Shown: positions 47,791 through 56,463 of the stretch, one piece after another | Numbering within the stretch: the stretch's first letter is position 1 | Layout: each line of letters opens with the position of its first letter | From: Anaerolinea sp. | GTDB taxonomy: Bacteria; Chloroflexota; Anaerolineae; Anaerolineales; Anaerolineaceae | NCBI GenBank assembly: GCA_029975965.1 | Contig: JARKOV010000035.1 | Span: 1-64,000, forward strand | Length of the DNA: 64,000 nt | Direction of reading: 5' to 3' | The notes under the pieces: model-generated | What the model was told of the DNA's origin: nothing | The model's input: the letters and a program-made list of their open reading frames with translations, nothing else | Database searches by the model: none | Made by a program: the position numbers and the translations under genes

Positions 47791-49222
47791 AGTCCAACCG
47801 ATCCCAACCACCCTTCATCCGGCTTCCGAGGAGCACGAGGAGCTGCGCGAGCAGTTGATGTTCGACCCGCGCCCGCGCGAAGAGATGAATCGCATGGTCA
47901 TGGATGCCATGACCTCTACCAGCCCGCGCTATTGGACGGCAGTCGGCATTTTGACCGTGTTGGTCCTAACGGCGTTGCTGGGAATGTGGGGCTACATGAT
48001 TTTCACCGGTATCGGCATCTCCGGCGAGCGGCGTCCTAACTATTGGGGAATTTTCATCGTCACCCTCGTTTTCTGGATTGGCATCAGCCACGCCGGGACG
48101 TTTGTTTCAGCCATATTGCGCGTGTTTAAGGCAGAATTCCGCCGACCATTCACCCGTGCGGCTGAATTGATGACCACCTTTGGCCTGGCGGCCGGCGCGA
48201 TCTGGCCTCTGATCCACCTGGGCCGGGTGTGGGTCTTCTACTGGATGATCCCTTACCCCAACGCGCGCTGGTTGTGGCCGAACTTCCGCTCGCCGCTGGT
48301 GTGGGACTTCCTGGCGATCACCACCTACCTGCTCTCGAGCACCATCTACCTTTACCTGCCGCTGCTGCCCGACCTGGCGATGGCGCGCGACCGCACCAAG
48401 GGTTGGAGACATGCCGTCTACAAGACTCTGGCGCTGGGCTGGCGCGGCACCGAGGCCGAATGGTTCCGCCTGCGCAAGGCGATCAACATCTTCGCCTTTG
48501 CGATCATCCCGGTCATGTTCTCGGTGCACACCATCGTCTCGTGGGACTTCGCGGTGGGTCAGGTGGGCGGTTGGAACTCGACCATCTTCGGACCGTACTT
48601 TATTATCGGCGCGATCCTCTCCGGGGTTTCGGCGGTCATCACCATCCTGGTGGTGCTGCGCAGCACGCTCAAACACATGGATTACTTCATCCGCGCCGAG
48701 CATCTTGACGCCCTCGGCAAGCTGGTGCTGGTCTTCTCGATGGCCTGGGCTTATTTCTTCTTCAACGATTACCTCGTCCAATGGTATGGCGGGTACGAAG
48801 TGGTGCGGCTCATTTTGACGATGCATGCGTCCGGCCCGGCTGCATGGATCTGGTATTGCATGATCTTGTTCAACATCGTCATTCCATGGCTGACGCTGTG
48901 GAACAAGAAGATCCGCAGAACGCCGTGGGCAATGCTGGTCATCACGTTGTTGATTAACGTGGGTATGTACTTCGAGCGCTACACCATCATCCCGATCACC
49001 CTGGGGCACCAACGAATGCCCTTCGATTGGGGCGAATACACCCCGCGCTTCCCGGAAATCAGTTTGGCGATCGGTTCGTTGTGCCTCTTCCTGTTGCTAT
49101 ATCTCCTGGCGTCGCGGTTTATCCCCATGGTTCCGGTGTGGGAGGTGCGCGAAGGGCAGGAGGCGCACAAAGTGGTCAAGGTCGGCAAGACGGTCGTGCC
49201 ATCGGTCTCGGAGCTGGAGTAG
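47780..49222 (+). CDS. actC: Alternative complex III quinol-binding membrane subunit ActC (NrfD-like)
   Basis: 480 residues with about ten TM helices. Its N-terminal extension (LMFDPRPREEMNRMVMDAMT) and the helix ISHAGTFVSAILRVFKAEFR match the NrfD/PsrC-type quinol-binding subunits of alternative complex III. The helix pattern near PLIHLGRVWVFYWMIPYPN is conserved in ActC. It should oxidise menaquinol at the periplasmic side and pass electrons to the Fe-S subunit. Its start overlaps the preceding gene, and ActD follows 8 bp later. Confidence 0.9.
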   Translation: MAAEVQPIPTTLHPASEEHEELREQLMFDPRPREEMNRMVMDAMTSTSPRYWTAVGILTVLVLTALLGMWGYMIFTGIGISGERRPNYWGIFIVTLVFWIGISHAGTFVSAILRVFKAEFRRPFTRAAELMTTFGLAAGAIWPLIHLGRVWVFYWMIPYPNARWLWPNFRSPLVWDFLAITTYLLSSTIYLYLPLLPDLAMARDRTKGWRHAVYKTLALGWRGTEAEWFRLRKAINIFAFAIIPVMFSVHTIVSWDFAVGQVGGWNSTIFGPYFIIGAILSGVSAVITILVVLRSTLKHMDYFIRAEHLDALGKLVLVFSMAWAYFFFNDYLVQWYGGYEVVRLILTMHASGPAAWIWYCMILFNIVIPWLTLWNKKIRRTPWAMLVITLLINVGMYFERYTIIPITLGHQRMPFDWGEYTPRFPEISLAIGSLCLFLLLYLLASRFIPMVPVWEVREGQEAHKVVKVGKTVVPSVSELE

Positions 49223-49230
49223 GAGGCAAA

Positions 49231-49770
49231 ATGTCGAGAAGGATCATTCACCTGGCGTTATTTGACGAAGATGCGATCGATGAAGCCTCTGAAGCGTTGT
49301 CAGCCCTGCGCAGCATGGGCGTCACCGACCGCGACATAACGGTCATTTCGGGAACCCCGTTTTCGGAGAAGATGCTCGGCCGGCCGATGTCGTGGACGCG
49401 TGTGCCGCTGATCGGCGCGGCGGGCGCGCTGGTGGGGTTCTTCACCGCGCTGTTACTCAATTTTGGCACCCCGTTGCTCTATCCGATCCGCGTCGGCGGT
49501 ATGGCTTACCAGACCCTGCCAACCTCTTTTGTGATCATTTTCGAGCTGACCATGCTGGGGTTGTTGATCAGCACCTTCATCGGCGTGCTAGTGGAGACGA
49601 TCTCGCCCTCGTTTGGGCCGGCCGGCTACGACCCGCGCATCACCGACGGGCACATTGGGGTGCTCTTCTGGGCTCCGCCCGAGCTCGATCCGAAGATGCA
49701 CGCGGCGCTGACCGACCTGGGCGCGGAGATCATTCACGGAGCGGAGGCGAAGAAGCTATGGCTGTTCTGA
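49231..49770 (+). CDS. actD: Alternative complex III subunit ActD (DUF3341)
   Basis: 179 residues from ATG 49231 behind AGGAGG. An N-terminal soluble part (FDEDAIDEASEALSALRSMG) is followed by two TM helices (VPLIGAAGALVGFFTALLL and SFVIIFELTMLGLLISTFIG), then a soluble tail. This is the DUF3341 (ActD) layout. Its role in the complex is structural. ActE starts 13 bp before its stop. Confidence 0.88.
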   Translation: MSRRIIHLALFDEDAIDEASEALSALRSMGVTDRDITVISGTPFSEKMLGRPMSWTRVPLIGAAGALVGFFTALLLNFGTPLLYPIRVGGMAYQTLPTSFVIIFELTMLGLLISTFIGVLVETISPSFGPAGYDPRITDGHIGVLFWAPPELDPKMHAALTDLGAEIIHGAEAKKLWLF

Positions 49771-50267
49771 AGCGTCTCATCATCGTCTTGGGGCTCGCCG
49801 TGGCGCCGTTGCTGCTGGGCCTGCTCTTCACCTACGACATCATCAAGATCGAGTGGATCAGCTTTATGGAGATCCAGCCCTCCTTCATTGCCCAGGAAGA
49901 CCCGCTCCCGTTGCCGGCCCGCTCGGTGCCGGTGCAGGGCGCGGCGTACATCCCTGAGCTCGGCGCGCCGGTCAACCCGCTGGCGGCGGATGCCGGCTCG
50001 CTGGAGCGCGGCAAGGTTCAGTACGAGATCAACTGCGCCATCTGCCACGGCGTCAGCGGGCAGGGCAACGGCACCTTCGCCGCCTTCCTGGTCCAGAAGC
50101 GACCGCCCAGCCTGTTGGAGGGCAACCCCTTGACCCTTTCGGATGGCGAGATCTTCATGACCATCACCAATGGGGTGGGGCTGATGCCTTCGCTCAAAGA
50201 AAACCTGCCCACGCCCGAAATGCGCTGGGACCTGGTCAACTACGTGCGCTCTTTGCAGGGGCAATAA
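49758..50267 (+). CDS. actE: Alternative complex III monohaem cytochrome c subunit ActE
   Basis: 169 residues from ATG 49758. An N-terminal signal or TM helix (LKRLIIVLGLAVAPLLLGLL) precedes a cytochrome c domain with one CAICH and the distal Met region (ITNGVGLMPSLKENLP). It is the last gene of the operon; no ActF gene or haem-copper oxidase gene follows, unlike many alternative complex III clusters. It may hand electrons to a soluble cytochrome or an oxidase encoded elsewhere. A palindrome 46 bp beyond the stop probably ends the transcript. Confidence 0.88.
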   Translation: MAVLKRLIIVLGLAVAPLLLGLLFTYDIIKIEWISFMEIQPSFIAQEDPLPLPARSVPVQGAAYIPELGAPVNPLAADAGSLERGKVQYEINCAICHGVSGQGNGTFAAFLVQKRPPSLLEGNPLTLSDGEIFMTITNGVGLMPSLKENLPTPEMRWDLVNYVRSLQGQ

Positions 50268-50312
50268 CGATTTTTTTGTGGCTTCTCAGCCGTGCAGGAG
50301 TGGCGTCTGACT

Positions 50313-50353
50313 TTAATGAGATTGTGGGGGCACAGCCCCCACAATCTCATTAA
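50313..50353. terminator. Hairpin ending the alternative complex III operon
   Basis: A perfect 19-bp stem (TTAATGAGATTGTGGGGGC, 50313-50331, with 50335-50353) and a 3-nt loop. No long T-tract follows. Its GTGGGGG/CCCCCAC centre resembles the MITE-like element at 38.7 kb, so it may also be of mobile origin. Confidence 0.6.
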
Positions 50354-50434
50354 CCTCATTTTTCCATTGTTGAAACCCGGCTATTTGTGATAAATTTCAC
50401 AATAAGACAAAATCTATAAAATTAATCCTTGTTT

Positions 50435-50443
50435 TGCTATAAT
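50435..50443 (+). promoter_or_regulatory. Extended -10 promoter of the CBS gene
   Basis: TTGCTATAAT ends at 50443: a perfect TATAAT with the TGn extension. No clear -35 hexamer is visible, as is common for extended -10 promoters. The leader to ATG 50488 is about 38 nt and ends with CAGGAGGATATC. Confidence 0.55.
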
Positions 50444-50487
50444 GAGATACGTCTATCCGATTCAGGTGAGGGCCTCAGGAGGATATC

Positions 50488-50928
50488 ATGTATCTGGTTC
50501 AAGACATCTTGAAAGAGAAAGGCAGAGAGGTCTGGTCGGTCGGGCCAGACACGTCCGTGATCGATGCGCTGCGGGTGCTGGCGGAGAAGAATGTCGGCGC
50601 GTTGCTGGTCATGGAGCAAGATGCCATCGCCGGGATTATCTCCGAGCGCGACGTGGTGCGGCGCATCGCGCGGGACGGCTCTTTCCGGCTCGATATGCAC
50701 GTGCGCGATGTGATGGTATCGGATGTGATCACGGTTGCGCAGGGCCAGTCGCTGGAAGACTGCATGAAGGTGATGACCCTGAAGCACATTCGCCACCTTC
50801 CCGTGGTCGAGGAGGGACGCGTGGTGGGGCTGATCTCGATCGGCGACGTGGTGCGCTGGGTGATCGACGATCAACTGCACAAGATCAACGACCTGGAAGG
50901 GTATATCACCGGTTCTTACGGGCGGTAG
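50488..50928 (+). CDS. CBS-domain-pair protein
   Basis: 146 residues made of two CBS motifs in tandem: SVIDALRVLAEKNVGALLVM...GIISERDVVRRIA and MHVRDVMVSDVITVAQGQSL...HIRHLPVVEEGRVVGLISIGD. This free-standing form is usually a cytosolic sensor of adenine nucleotides (AMP, ATP or SAM), sometimes regulating a partner enzyme or promoting stress responses. AGGAGG precedes ATG 50488. It stands between the complex III operon and the AlkZ-like gene with its own promoter and a hairpin after it. Confidence 0.9.
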   Translation: MYLVQDILKEKGREVWSVGPDTSVIDALRVLAEKNVGALLVMEQDAIAGIISERDVVRRIARDGSFRLDMHVRDVMVSDVITVAQGQSLEDCMKVMTLKHIRHLPVVEEGRVVGLISIGDVVRWVIDDQLHKINDLEGYITGSYGR

Positions 50929-50978
50929 CCGTCGAAGGGATTTCCCGAACGCGCGGACAACGGAATACAGGGGTCTTT

Positions 50979-51019
50979 GGTTGTCGTATTGGGCAGCTTT
51001 GCCGCCCAATACGACAACC
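50979..51019. terminator. Palindrome after the CBS gene
   Basis: A perfect 16-bp stem (GGTTGTCGTATTGGGC, 50979-50994, with 51004-51019) and a 9-nt loop. It lies 50 bp past the CBS stop. The GGGC..TTTGCC.CCC centre resembles the other palindromes of the window. Confidence 0.55.
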
Positions 51020-51073
51020 GATTCCCTGGAAACACGCTCTTTTCTTGTTTCTGCGGTATCAAGACAGGCACCC

Positions 51074-52327
51074 ATGGTGAAAAAAGCTTCCGGCCCAATC
51101 TACCCGCTCTCCGCTCTCAGGGCATGTGTGCTGCATACCCAGCGCCTCGCCGCGCCCCAGGGGGCAACGCCTGCCCCCACCCCCGATGCCATCGTCGACC
51201 TGGTGACTGCGCTCGGATACGTGCAGATCGACACCCTGCACGTGGTCAACCGCGCCCACCATGTCACCTTGTGGGCGCGCTTTGGGTCGTATGACATCGT
51301 CGACTTCCACAGGTTGATCTACACCGCCGGCCAGCGCAGGCTGTACGAGGGCTGGGGTCATGCCGCCAGCATCCTTCCGCTGGCGCACTACCGGTACCAT
51401 CGCTGGCGGGTCGATCGCCGGGTCAGTTACAACCCCGCCTATCAAGACTGGTTGAGCAAGAACGGCAACCGCGCCCTGGTCGCGCAGACGCTGGAGCGCA
51501 TCCGCTCGGAGGGCAGGTTGCAGGTTGCCGATTTCGACCAGGACGGTCCCCAGCGCGGCACATGGTTCGACTGGAAGCCCCCCAAGATGGCGCTGGAGGC
51601 GCTTTTCGCCTCCGGCGACCTGATGGTGGCGGAGCGGGTGAACTTCAAGCGCGTGTATGACGTGCGCGAGCGCGTCCTGCCGGAGTGGGTCGATACCACC
51701 CCGGTCGCTCCCGACGATGCGCGCCGCTATTGCCTGGAACAGGCGGCAAAGGCGTTGGGGGTGTTCGAGCCGCGCCACATGACCCTGTACGCGTACATGA
51801 AAGCCACCCCCGCCGCCTCTCTCATCCGGGCGATGATCGCCGAAGGCGTGCTGGTCGAGATCCAGGGCGAGACGATGAACGGCGTCAAAACCTGGATGGT
51901 GCACCGCGACAACCTGCCGCTGCTTCAGCGCGCCGCCGAGGCTGAAATCAAGGCGGAGCGCACCACGTTCCTCGCCCCTTTCGATTCCCTGTTTTGGGCG
52001 TGGGAACGCGATCAAAAGCTGTGGGGCTTCGAGCAGCTACTGGAGTGCTACAAGCGCGCCGAGGATCGCATCTACGGCTACTTCAGCCTGCCGATTTTGC
52101 ACAAGGACCGGCTGGTGGGGCGCTTCGACCCCAGGCTGGAGCGTAAATCGGGGGTTCTGTATCTGAATGCCCTCTATCTTGAACCCGGAATCGAGCCGGA
52201 CGAAGCGCTGGTCGCGGAGGTCGCCGCCGCCATGCGCGATTTCCTTGCCTGGCACAACGCGAAGGGCTTCGAGGTGGTGAAGAGCGCCCCGCCTGCCTTC
52301 GGCGAGAAGCTGGTGCGCGCCCTCTAG
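51074..52327 (+). CDS. AlkZ/YcaQ-type winged-helix DNA glycosylase family protein
   Basis: 417 residues from ATG 51074. The protein belongs to the HTH_42 (YcaQ/AlkZ) family, with tandem winged helices. The catalytic QxD motif is present as YVQIDTLHVVNRAHH (Q51, D53), next to the helix LWARFGSYD. The C-terminal part (RTTFLAPFDSLFWAWERDQK...YGYFSLPILHKDRLVGRFDP) is typical. Members remove bulky alkyl adducts or unhook interstrand cross-links from DNA; E. coli YcaQ has QLD and acts on nitrogen-mustard cross-links. It is probably a DNA repair enzyme of self-protection type. No neighbouring toxin pathway is visible. Confidence 0.85.
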   Translation: MVKKASGPIYPLSALRACVLHTQRLAAPQGATPAPTPDAIVDLVTALGYVQIDTLHVVNRAHHVTLWARFGSYDIVDFHRLIYTAGQRRLYEGWGHAASILPLAHYRYHRWRVDRRVSYNPAYQDWLSKNGNRALVAQTLERIRSEGRLQVADFDQDGPQRGTWFDWKPPKMALEALFASGDLMVAERVNFKRVYDVRERVLPEWVDTTPVAPDDARRYCLEQAAKALGVFEPRHMTLYAYMKATPAASLIRAMIAEGVLVEIQGETMNGVKTWMVHRDNLPLLQRAAEAEIKAERTTFLAPFDSLFWAWERDQKLWGFEQLLECYKRAEDRIYGYFSLPILHKDRLVGRFDPRLERKSGVLYLNALYLEPGIEPDEALVAEVAAAMRDFLAWHNAKGFEVVKSAPPAFGEKLVRAL

Positions 52328-52335
52328 CCGCTCAA

Positions 52336-53037
52336 TCAATCTGGCTGACCAGTCGTTACGAGTTGCATGTAGATGTGGCGGGTGATACGCGGGCCGAGGA
52401 TGCGCGGCTCGGCTTGCCCTTCGATCTGCAGGCGCAGGTTGCCGTCGAAGCGGAACCACTCCAGCACCCTCACGCCCGCGCCGGGAACCAGCCCGATTTC
52501 CCCCAGGTAGCGCAGCATTTCGGGTGAAGTGTCTCCCACGCGCTGCACCACCGCGTGCTGTTCGGGTCGCAGGTCTTCGAGACGGGTCTGCGCCTCCGCG
52601 TTCACGATCAGCTCGCGGGTGGGGATGGGCTCGCCGTGCGGGTCTACCAGCGGGTGCCCCAGGGCCTGGGCGATGCGCTCCTCCAGGGTCTCCGACATGG
52701 CGTGTTCCAGCCGGTCGGCCTCGACGTGCACCTCGTCCCAGGGAATGCCGAGCGCGCGGTGCAGGAAAGTCTCCAGCAGGCGGTGATGGCGGATGATCTC
52801 CAGCGCAGCCAGCCGGCCTTCGGCGGTGAGCGCTGCGCCGCGGTGCTTCTGGTAATCCAGCAGCGGCGGGGTTGCGGCAGCCAGCCGCTGCAGCATGCCG
52901 GTGACCGAGGCGGGGGCCACGCCCATGCGCTCGGCGATCTGCACGGTGGTGGCCCGCTCCTGGTCGCAGGTCAGGTCGTAAATCTCTTTGAGGTAGTCTT
53001 CTACAGCCTGGGTGAGCGGTTCGCTGGTCATGGTCAT
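52336..53037 (-). CDS. DtxR/MntR family metal-dependent repressor with FeoA-like domain
   Basis: 233 residues. The N-terminal winged helix (LTQAVEDYLKEIYDL...TVQIAERMGVAPASVTGMLQ) and the metal/dimer domain (ALEIIRHHRLLETFLHRALG, EVHVEADRLEHAMSETLEER) are classic, and the C-terminal SH3-like FeoA domain (MLRYLGEIGLVPGAGVRV) completes it. The His and Glu ligands of the metal site are kept. It should bind DNA with Fe2+ or Mn2+. The ATG at 53037 overlaps the stop of the FeoB membrane gene by 4 bp. It is the last gene of the iron operon. Confidence 0.9.
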   Translation of the reverse strand: MTMTSEPLTQAVEDYLKEIYDLTCDQERATTVQIAERMGVAPASVTGMLQRLAAATPPLLDYQKHRGAALTAEGRLAALEIIRHHRLLETFLHRALGIPWDEVHVEADRLEHAMSETLEERIAQALGHPLVDPHGEPIPTRELIVNAEAQTRLEDLRPEQHAVVQRVGDTSPEMLRYLGEIGLVPGAGVRVLEWFRFDGNLRLQIEGQAEPRILGPRITRHIYMQLVTTGQPD

Positions 53038-54470
53038 ACCCATCCCGCAGCGCGGGCGATGCTGGCGGTGATAAATGTTACCATGAAAGCCAGCCCGAGG
53101 GTGATCACCACGCTCAACGCAGCCCACTTTTTGCTGTTGGTCTCCTTGTAAATGGTCAGGATGGTCGTCGCGCAGGGGTTGTGCAGCAGCGCGAACAGCA
53201 TCAGGTTGACTGCGGTCAGCAGCGTCCAACCGTGCTGCCCGACCAGCAGGGTCTGAAGCGAGCTCAGGTCAGGCAGGTCGGTCATCATGCCGGTTCCCAG
53301 GTAAACCATCAGCATGGTCGGGACGACAATCTCGTTGGCCGGGATGGCGATGATGTAGGCCAGCAGGATGACTCCGTCCAGACCGATGGCCAGCCCGAGC
53401 GGGTTGAGGAAGCCCGCCACGTGGTCGGCCAGGCTGATCCCGCCCAGGCTGATGTTGCCCATAATCCAGATCACTGCGCCGGCTGGGGCGGCCGTGTACA
53501 TGGCGCGCAGCAGGACGAAGATGGTGCGGTCGATCAGCGAGGTGTAGAGGATGCGCCCGATATTGGGCACGCGGTAGGGCGGCAGCTCGAGGGTGAAGGC
53601 CGAAGCCTCGCCCTTTAAGATGGTGCGTGACAGCGCCCACGAGACGGCCAGGGTGAAGAAGGCGCCGATCAGCACCACCAGCACCACCGACCCGGCCGCG
53701 GCGAAGGAGGCCACCGCCGGCGGGAAGGCGGCCGCCACGAAGACCGTCGCCAGCATGATCAGGGTCGGAAAGCGTCCGTTGCAGGGCACGAAGTTGTTGG
53801 TGAGGATGGCGATCAGGCGCTCGCGCGGCGAGTCGATCACCCGCGTGGCGATCACCCCCGCCGCGTTGCAGCCAAAGCCCATCGCCATGGTCAGCGCCTG
53901 CTTGCCGTGCGCGCCGGCTTTCTTGAACAGGAAGTCCAGGTTGAAAGCCACCCGCGGCAGGTAGCCCAGGTCTTCGAGAATAGTGAAGATGGGGAAGAAG
54001 ATCGCCATGGGCGGCAGCATCACGCTCACCACCCAGGCCAGCCCGCGAAAGACGCCGTGCCAGAGAAACCCGGTGATCCACCAGGGCATGCCCAGGTTGG
54101 TGAAGAGCGTGGCGGCCTGCGCTTCGACCCAAAAAAGGCCGGTGGCGAGCATCTGCGAGGGCACGTTCGAGCCCACAATGGTCGTCCAGAACACGGCCGC
54201 CAACAAGATGAGCATGATCGGCAGGCCGAAGACCGGCGAGGTGACCAGGCGGTCGATCTTCTGGTCCAGGTCGTAGCGCCGCTCGCCTTTGGCGTGCACG
54301 GCGCGTTTGGCCAGGTTTTCGGCCTCGCGGTAGAGCGAGTTGACCATTTCGTCGCGAAAGCCGCTGCCCAGGGTCGGGCGCAGCGCTTCGGCGCTGGCGA
54401 GCAGCTCCTGGGGGCTGATCGCGCCGCCGGGATTGGTACCTGGGGAGGAGGGTATGGAGGTTGTGGTCAT
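53034..54470 (-). CDS. feoB: Ferrous iron transporter FeoB, membrane domain (split form)
   Basis: 478 residues. It holds the Gate and core TM segments of FeoB: PPMAIFFPIFTILEDLGYLPR, ALTMAMGFGCNAAGVIATRV (in place of the GCNVPA motif) and TNNFVPCNGRFPTLIMLA, then LLHNPCATTILTIYKET. No GTPase domain is present; it is encoded by the preceding gene, 12 bp upstream. It forms the Fe2+ pathway in the cytoplasmic membrane. A soluble N-terminal helix bundle of about 75 residues (SAEALRPTLGSGFRDEMVN) may contact the G protein. Confidence 0.9.
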   Translation of the reverse strand: MTTTSIPSSPGTNPGGAISPQELLASAEALRPTLGSGFRDEMVNSLYREAENLAKRAVHAKGERRYDLDQKIDRLVTSPVFGLPIMLILLAAVFWTTIVGSNVPSQMLATGLFWVEAQAATLFTNLGMPWWITGFLWHGVFRGLAWVVSVMLPPMAIFFPIFTILEDLGYLPRVAFNLDFLFKKAGAHGKQALTMAMGFGCNAAGVIATRVIDSPRERLIAILTNNFVPCNGRFPTLIMLATVFVAAAFPPAVASFAAAGSVVLVVLIGAFFTLAVSWALSRTILKGEASAFTLELPPYRVPNIGRILYTSLIDRTIFVLLRAMYTAAPAGAVIWIMGNISLGGISLADHVAGFLNPLGLAIGLDGVILLAYIIAIPANEIVVPTMLMVYLGTGMMTDLPDLSSLQTLLVGQHGWTLLTAVNLMLFALLHNPCATTILTIYKETNSKKWAALSVVITLGLAFMVTFITASIARAAGWV

Positions 54471-54482
54471 GTTGGGGCTCCT

Positions 54483-55322
54483 TTACTGGCGGCCTTCCAG
54501 GGCGATCTTCTGGCTGAAGCGCACGTCGGCGCGCCGCTGGGCCTGCACCAGCTCGGACAATTCGCCGGAGAGCAGGGCTTGCTGCACGCGGCTGTCGCCG
54601 TCCAACAGGCGGATGGCGATCCAGCGCGGGTTGGGCACGTCGGGGACGAGCTGCCGGATCTTGGGCGCCAGCTCCTCGACCGCGCGCTGAAATTCGGGCG
54701 TGCCCTGCACGCGGCGCGGCTGCGTGCTGATCTCGCCGGAAATGACCTGGTCCATGGTGGTCAGCAGGGTCTGCATGCCCTCGCCGGTGCGCGCCGAAAT
54801 CGGCACGGCGGGCACGCCCAGGTCGCGCGAGAGGCTGCGCGCGTCCACCTCCAGGCCTTTGCGGCGCGCCTCATCCATCAGGTTGACCGCCACCACCACC
54901 TTGTCGGTGATCTCCATCACCTGCAGCACCAGGTTGAGGTTGCGCTCCAGCGCCGTGGCGTCGGTGACCACGATGGTGCAATCGGGCTGACCGAAGAGGA
55001 TGAAGTTGCGCGCCACCTCCTCGTCTTGCGAGGCCGAGAGCAGCGAATAGGTGCCGGGCAGGTCGACCAGCTTGTAGCGCACGTTGTTGAACACGAATCC
55101 GCCTTCGGCGCGGGTGACCGTCTTGCCCGGCCAGTTGCCGGTGTGTTGTTTGAGCCCGGTCAGGGCGTTGAACACGGTCGATTTGCCGGTGTTGGGGTTG
55201 CCCGCCAGGGCCACCACGCGGTCGAAATTGTCGATTTTCAAGCCCATCTGGGCCAGTTGCGCGTTGGCGGGGCAGGTCTCGCAGTTTTCCACCGGGAATT
55301 GGATTTTTCGTTTTTCAGTCAT
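54483..55322 (-). CDS. feoB: Ferrous iron transporter FeoB, GTPase domain (split form)
   Basis: 279 residues from ATG 55322. The G motifs are complete: G1 GNPNTGKSTVFNALTG, the switch-like GNWPGKTV, G3 VDLPGTYSL, G4 VNLMDEA and G5-like SARTGEGM. The following helical part is the GDI-like domain. A CETCPAN pair near the N-terminus may bind metal or form a redox pair. In most bacteria this domain is fused to the membrane part of FeoB; here they are two genes. GTP binding should regulate iron uptake. Confidence 0.9.
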   Translation of the reverse strand: MTEKRKIQFPVENCETCPANAQLAQMGLKIDNFDRVVALAGNPNTGKSTVFNALTGLKQHTGNWPGKTVTRAEGGFVFNNVRYKLVDLPGTYSLLSASQDEEVARNFILFGQPDCTIVVTDATALERNLNLVLQVMEITDKVVVAVNLMDEARRKGLEVDARSLSRDLGVPAVPISARTGEGMQTLLTTMDQVISGEISTQPRRVQGTPEFQRAVEELAPKIRQLVPDVPNPRWIAIRLLDGDSRVQQALLSGELSELVQAQRRADVRFSQKIALEGRQ

Positions 55323-55421
55323 GTGGATCCCCATATTTCAAGAGAGTTGTCCGCGAATTTCGCGAATTCCCCGAATTGATAAAACTCCGGCGCATTCGCG
55401 CCCTTCGCCGCTGGCCTTCCC

Positions 55422-56429
55422 CTACACCGGCCTGACCCAAATCTGGGCGGCCTGGTCGCGGCGCAGCGCGATCAATGTGCCGCGCACGCGGTAGGCGCGC
55501 GGGTCGCCGAAGGAGTTGGGCAGCTCGGGAGCGATCAGGGTGCCGGGCGTGAGCCCCAGGTCGAGGAAGCGCCGGCGGGTGAAGCCCTGGCAGGCTTCGT
55601 CCAGGGCGACGATCTCGCCCTTCTGGTCGTGCGCCAGCTCGCCGAGCGGGATAAACCCGTTCCCCGCGCCAAACCTCTCCGGGAGCGGCTCGACGAGCAG
55701 GTTGGCGGCCACGGCGGGCGCCAGGCGGTACTCGTTCTCGCCGTCGGTGAGCAGGTAACGCTCTGGGGTCGCCTCGAGAATGCGCACCTCTTGCTCCAGG
55801 CGCAAGCCCTCGGCGAGAATCTGGGCGTAGGCCAGCGGCGGCTCGTCCTCGATCTGGACGATGCGCGCCGGTTGCCCTGCCTGCCAGCCGGTGAGCGGCA
55901 CGCCGCGTGCGGGGGGCAGCGCGCCCTGCGGGCCGGGAATCGGGTCGCCGTGCGGGTCGCGGCGCGGGAATCCCAGCGCGGCGTCCAGCTCGTCGACCTG
56001 GGCGGGCGACAGGCTGTGTTCCATGCGGTGCGCCACGCGGTGGATATCTTTCAGGGGCATGCGCGCCTCGTCGGCCAGGTAGCGCTCGAGCAGCCGGTGT
56101 GTGCGCGCGACCTGCAGGGCAGCGCGCTGGCCTTCGGCGGTCAGGCGCAGGTCGTTGCCATGCAGCTCGACCAGCCCCAGGCTTTGCAAGCGCCCGGCCA
56201 GTTGCAGCCCGCGCGCGTCCGAAAGGCGCAGGTTGGCGGCGAGCACTTTGAGCGAGACGGGCTGTTTCTGCCATTCGTAATCCAGTAGCAGTTTCAGCGC
56301 GTCCTCACCGCTCTCCCGCTCGGCCAGCGCCCGCCAGCGCCGGATTTGAGCCACCAACCCCCAGCGCGGCAAGAGCGCTGCGATCAGCAGCAGGGTAAGA
56401 AGGATGATCCAGGGAAGGGGGGAAGCCAT
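55422..56429 (-). CDS. Membrane-anchored DtxR-type regulator with FeoA-like domains
   Basis: 335 residues from ATG 56429, behind AGAGGT. A hydrophobic N-terminal segment (PLPWIILLTLLLIAALLPRW) is followed by a winged-helix-like region (SGEDALKLLLDYEWQKQPVS...LSDARGLQLAGRLQSLGLV), then the DtxR metal/dimer region (TAEGQRAALQVARTHRLLER, DIHRVAHRMEHSLSPAQVD) and FeoA-like SH3 modules (GFIPLGELAHDQKGEIVALD, RRRFLDLGLTPGTLIAPEL). It reads as a DtxR-family sensor tethered to the membrane, or a FeoA-type accessory factor for FeoB that kept the DtxR fold. It opens the iron operon with a DtxR-type box in its promoter. Confidence 0.75.
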   Translation of the reverse strand: MASPLPWIILLTLLLIAALLPRWGLVAQIRRWRALAERESGEDALKLLLDYEWQKQPVSLKVLAANLRLSDARGLQLAGRLQSLGLVELHGNDLRLTAEGQRAALQVARTHRLLERYLADEARMPLKDIHRVAHRMEHSLSPAQVDELDAALGFPRRDPHGDPIPGPQGALPPARGVPLTGWQAGQPARIVQIEDEPPLAYAQILAEGLRLEQEVRILEATPERYLLTDGENEYRLAPAVAANLLVEPLPERFGAGNGFIPLGELAHDQKGEIVALDEACQGFTRRRFLDLGLTPGTLIAPELPNSFGDPRAYRVRGTLIALRRDQAAQIWVRPV

Positions 56430-56463
56430 GCCTACCTCTATTTTAAGCAAGTTAACGCTAAAT

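Noticed and set aside
53907..55379. 490-codon plus-strand frame across both FeoB genes
   Set aside because: Low-complexity composition, antisense to two well-supported genes.
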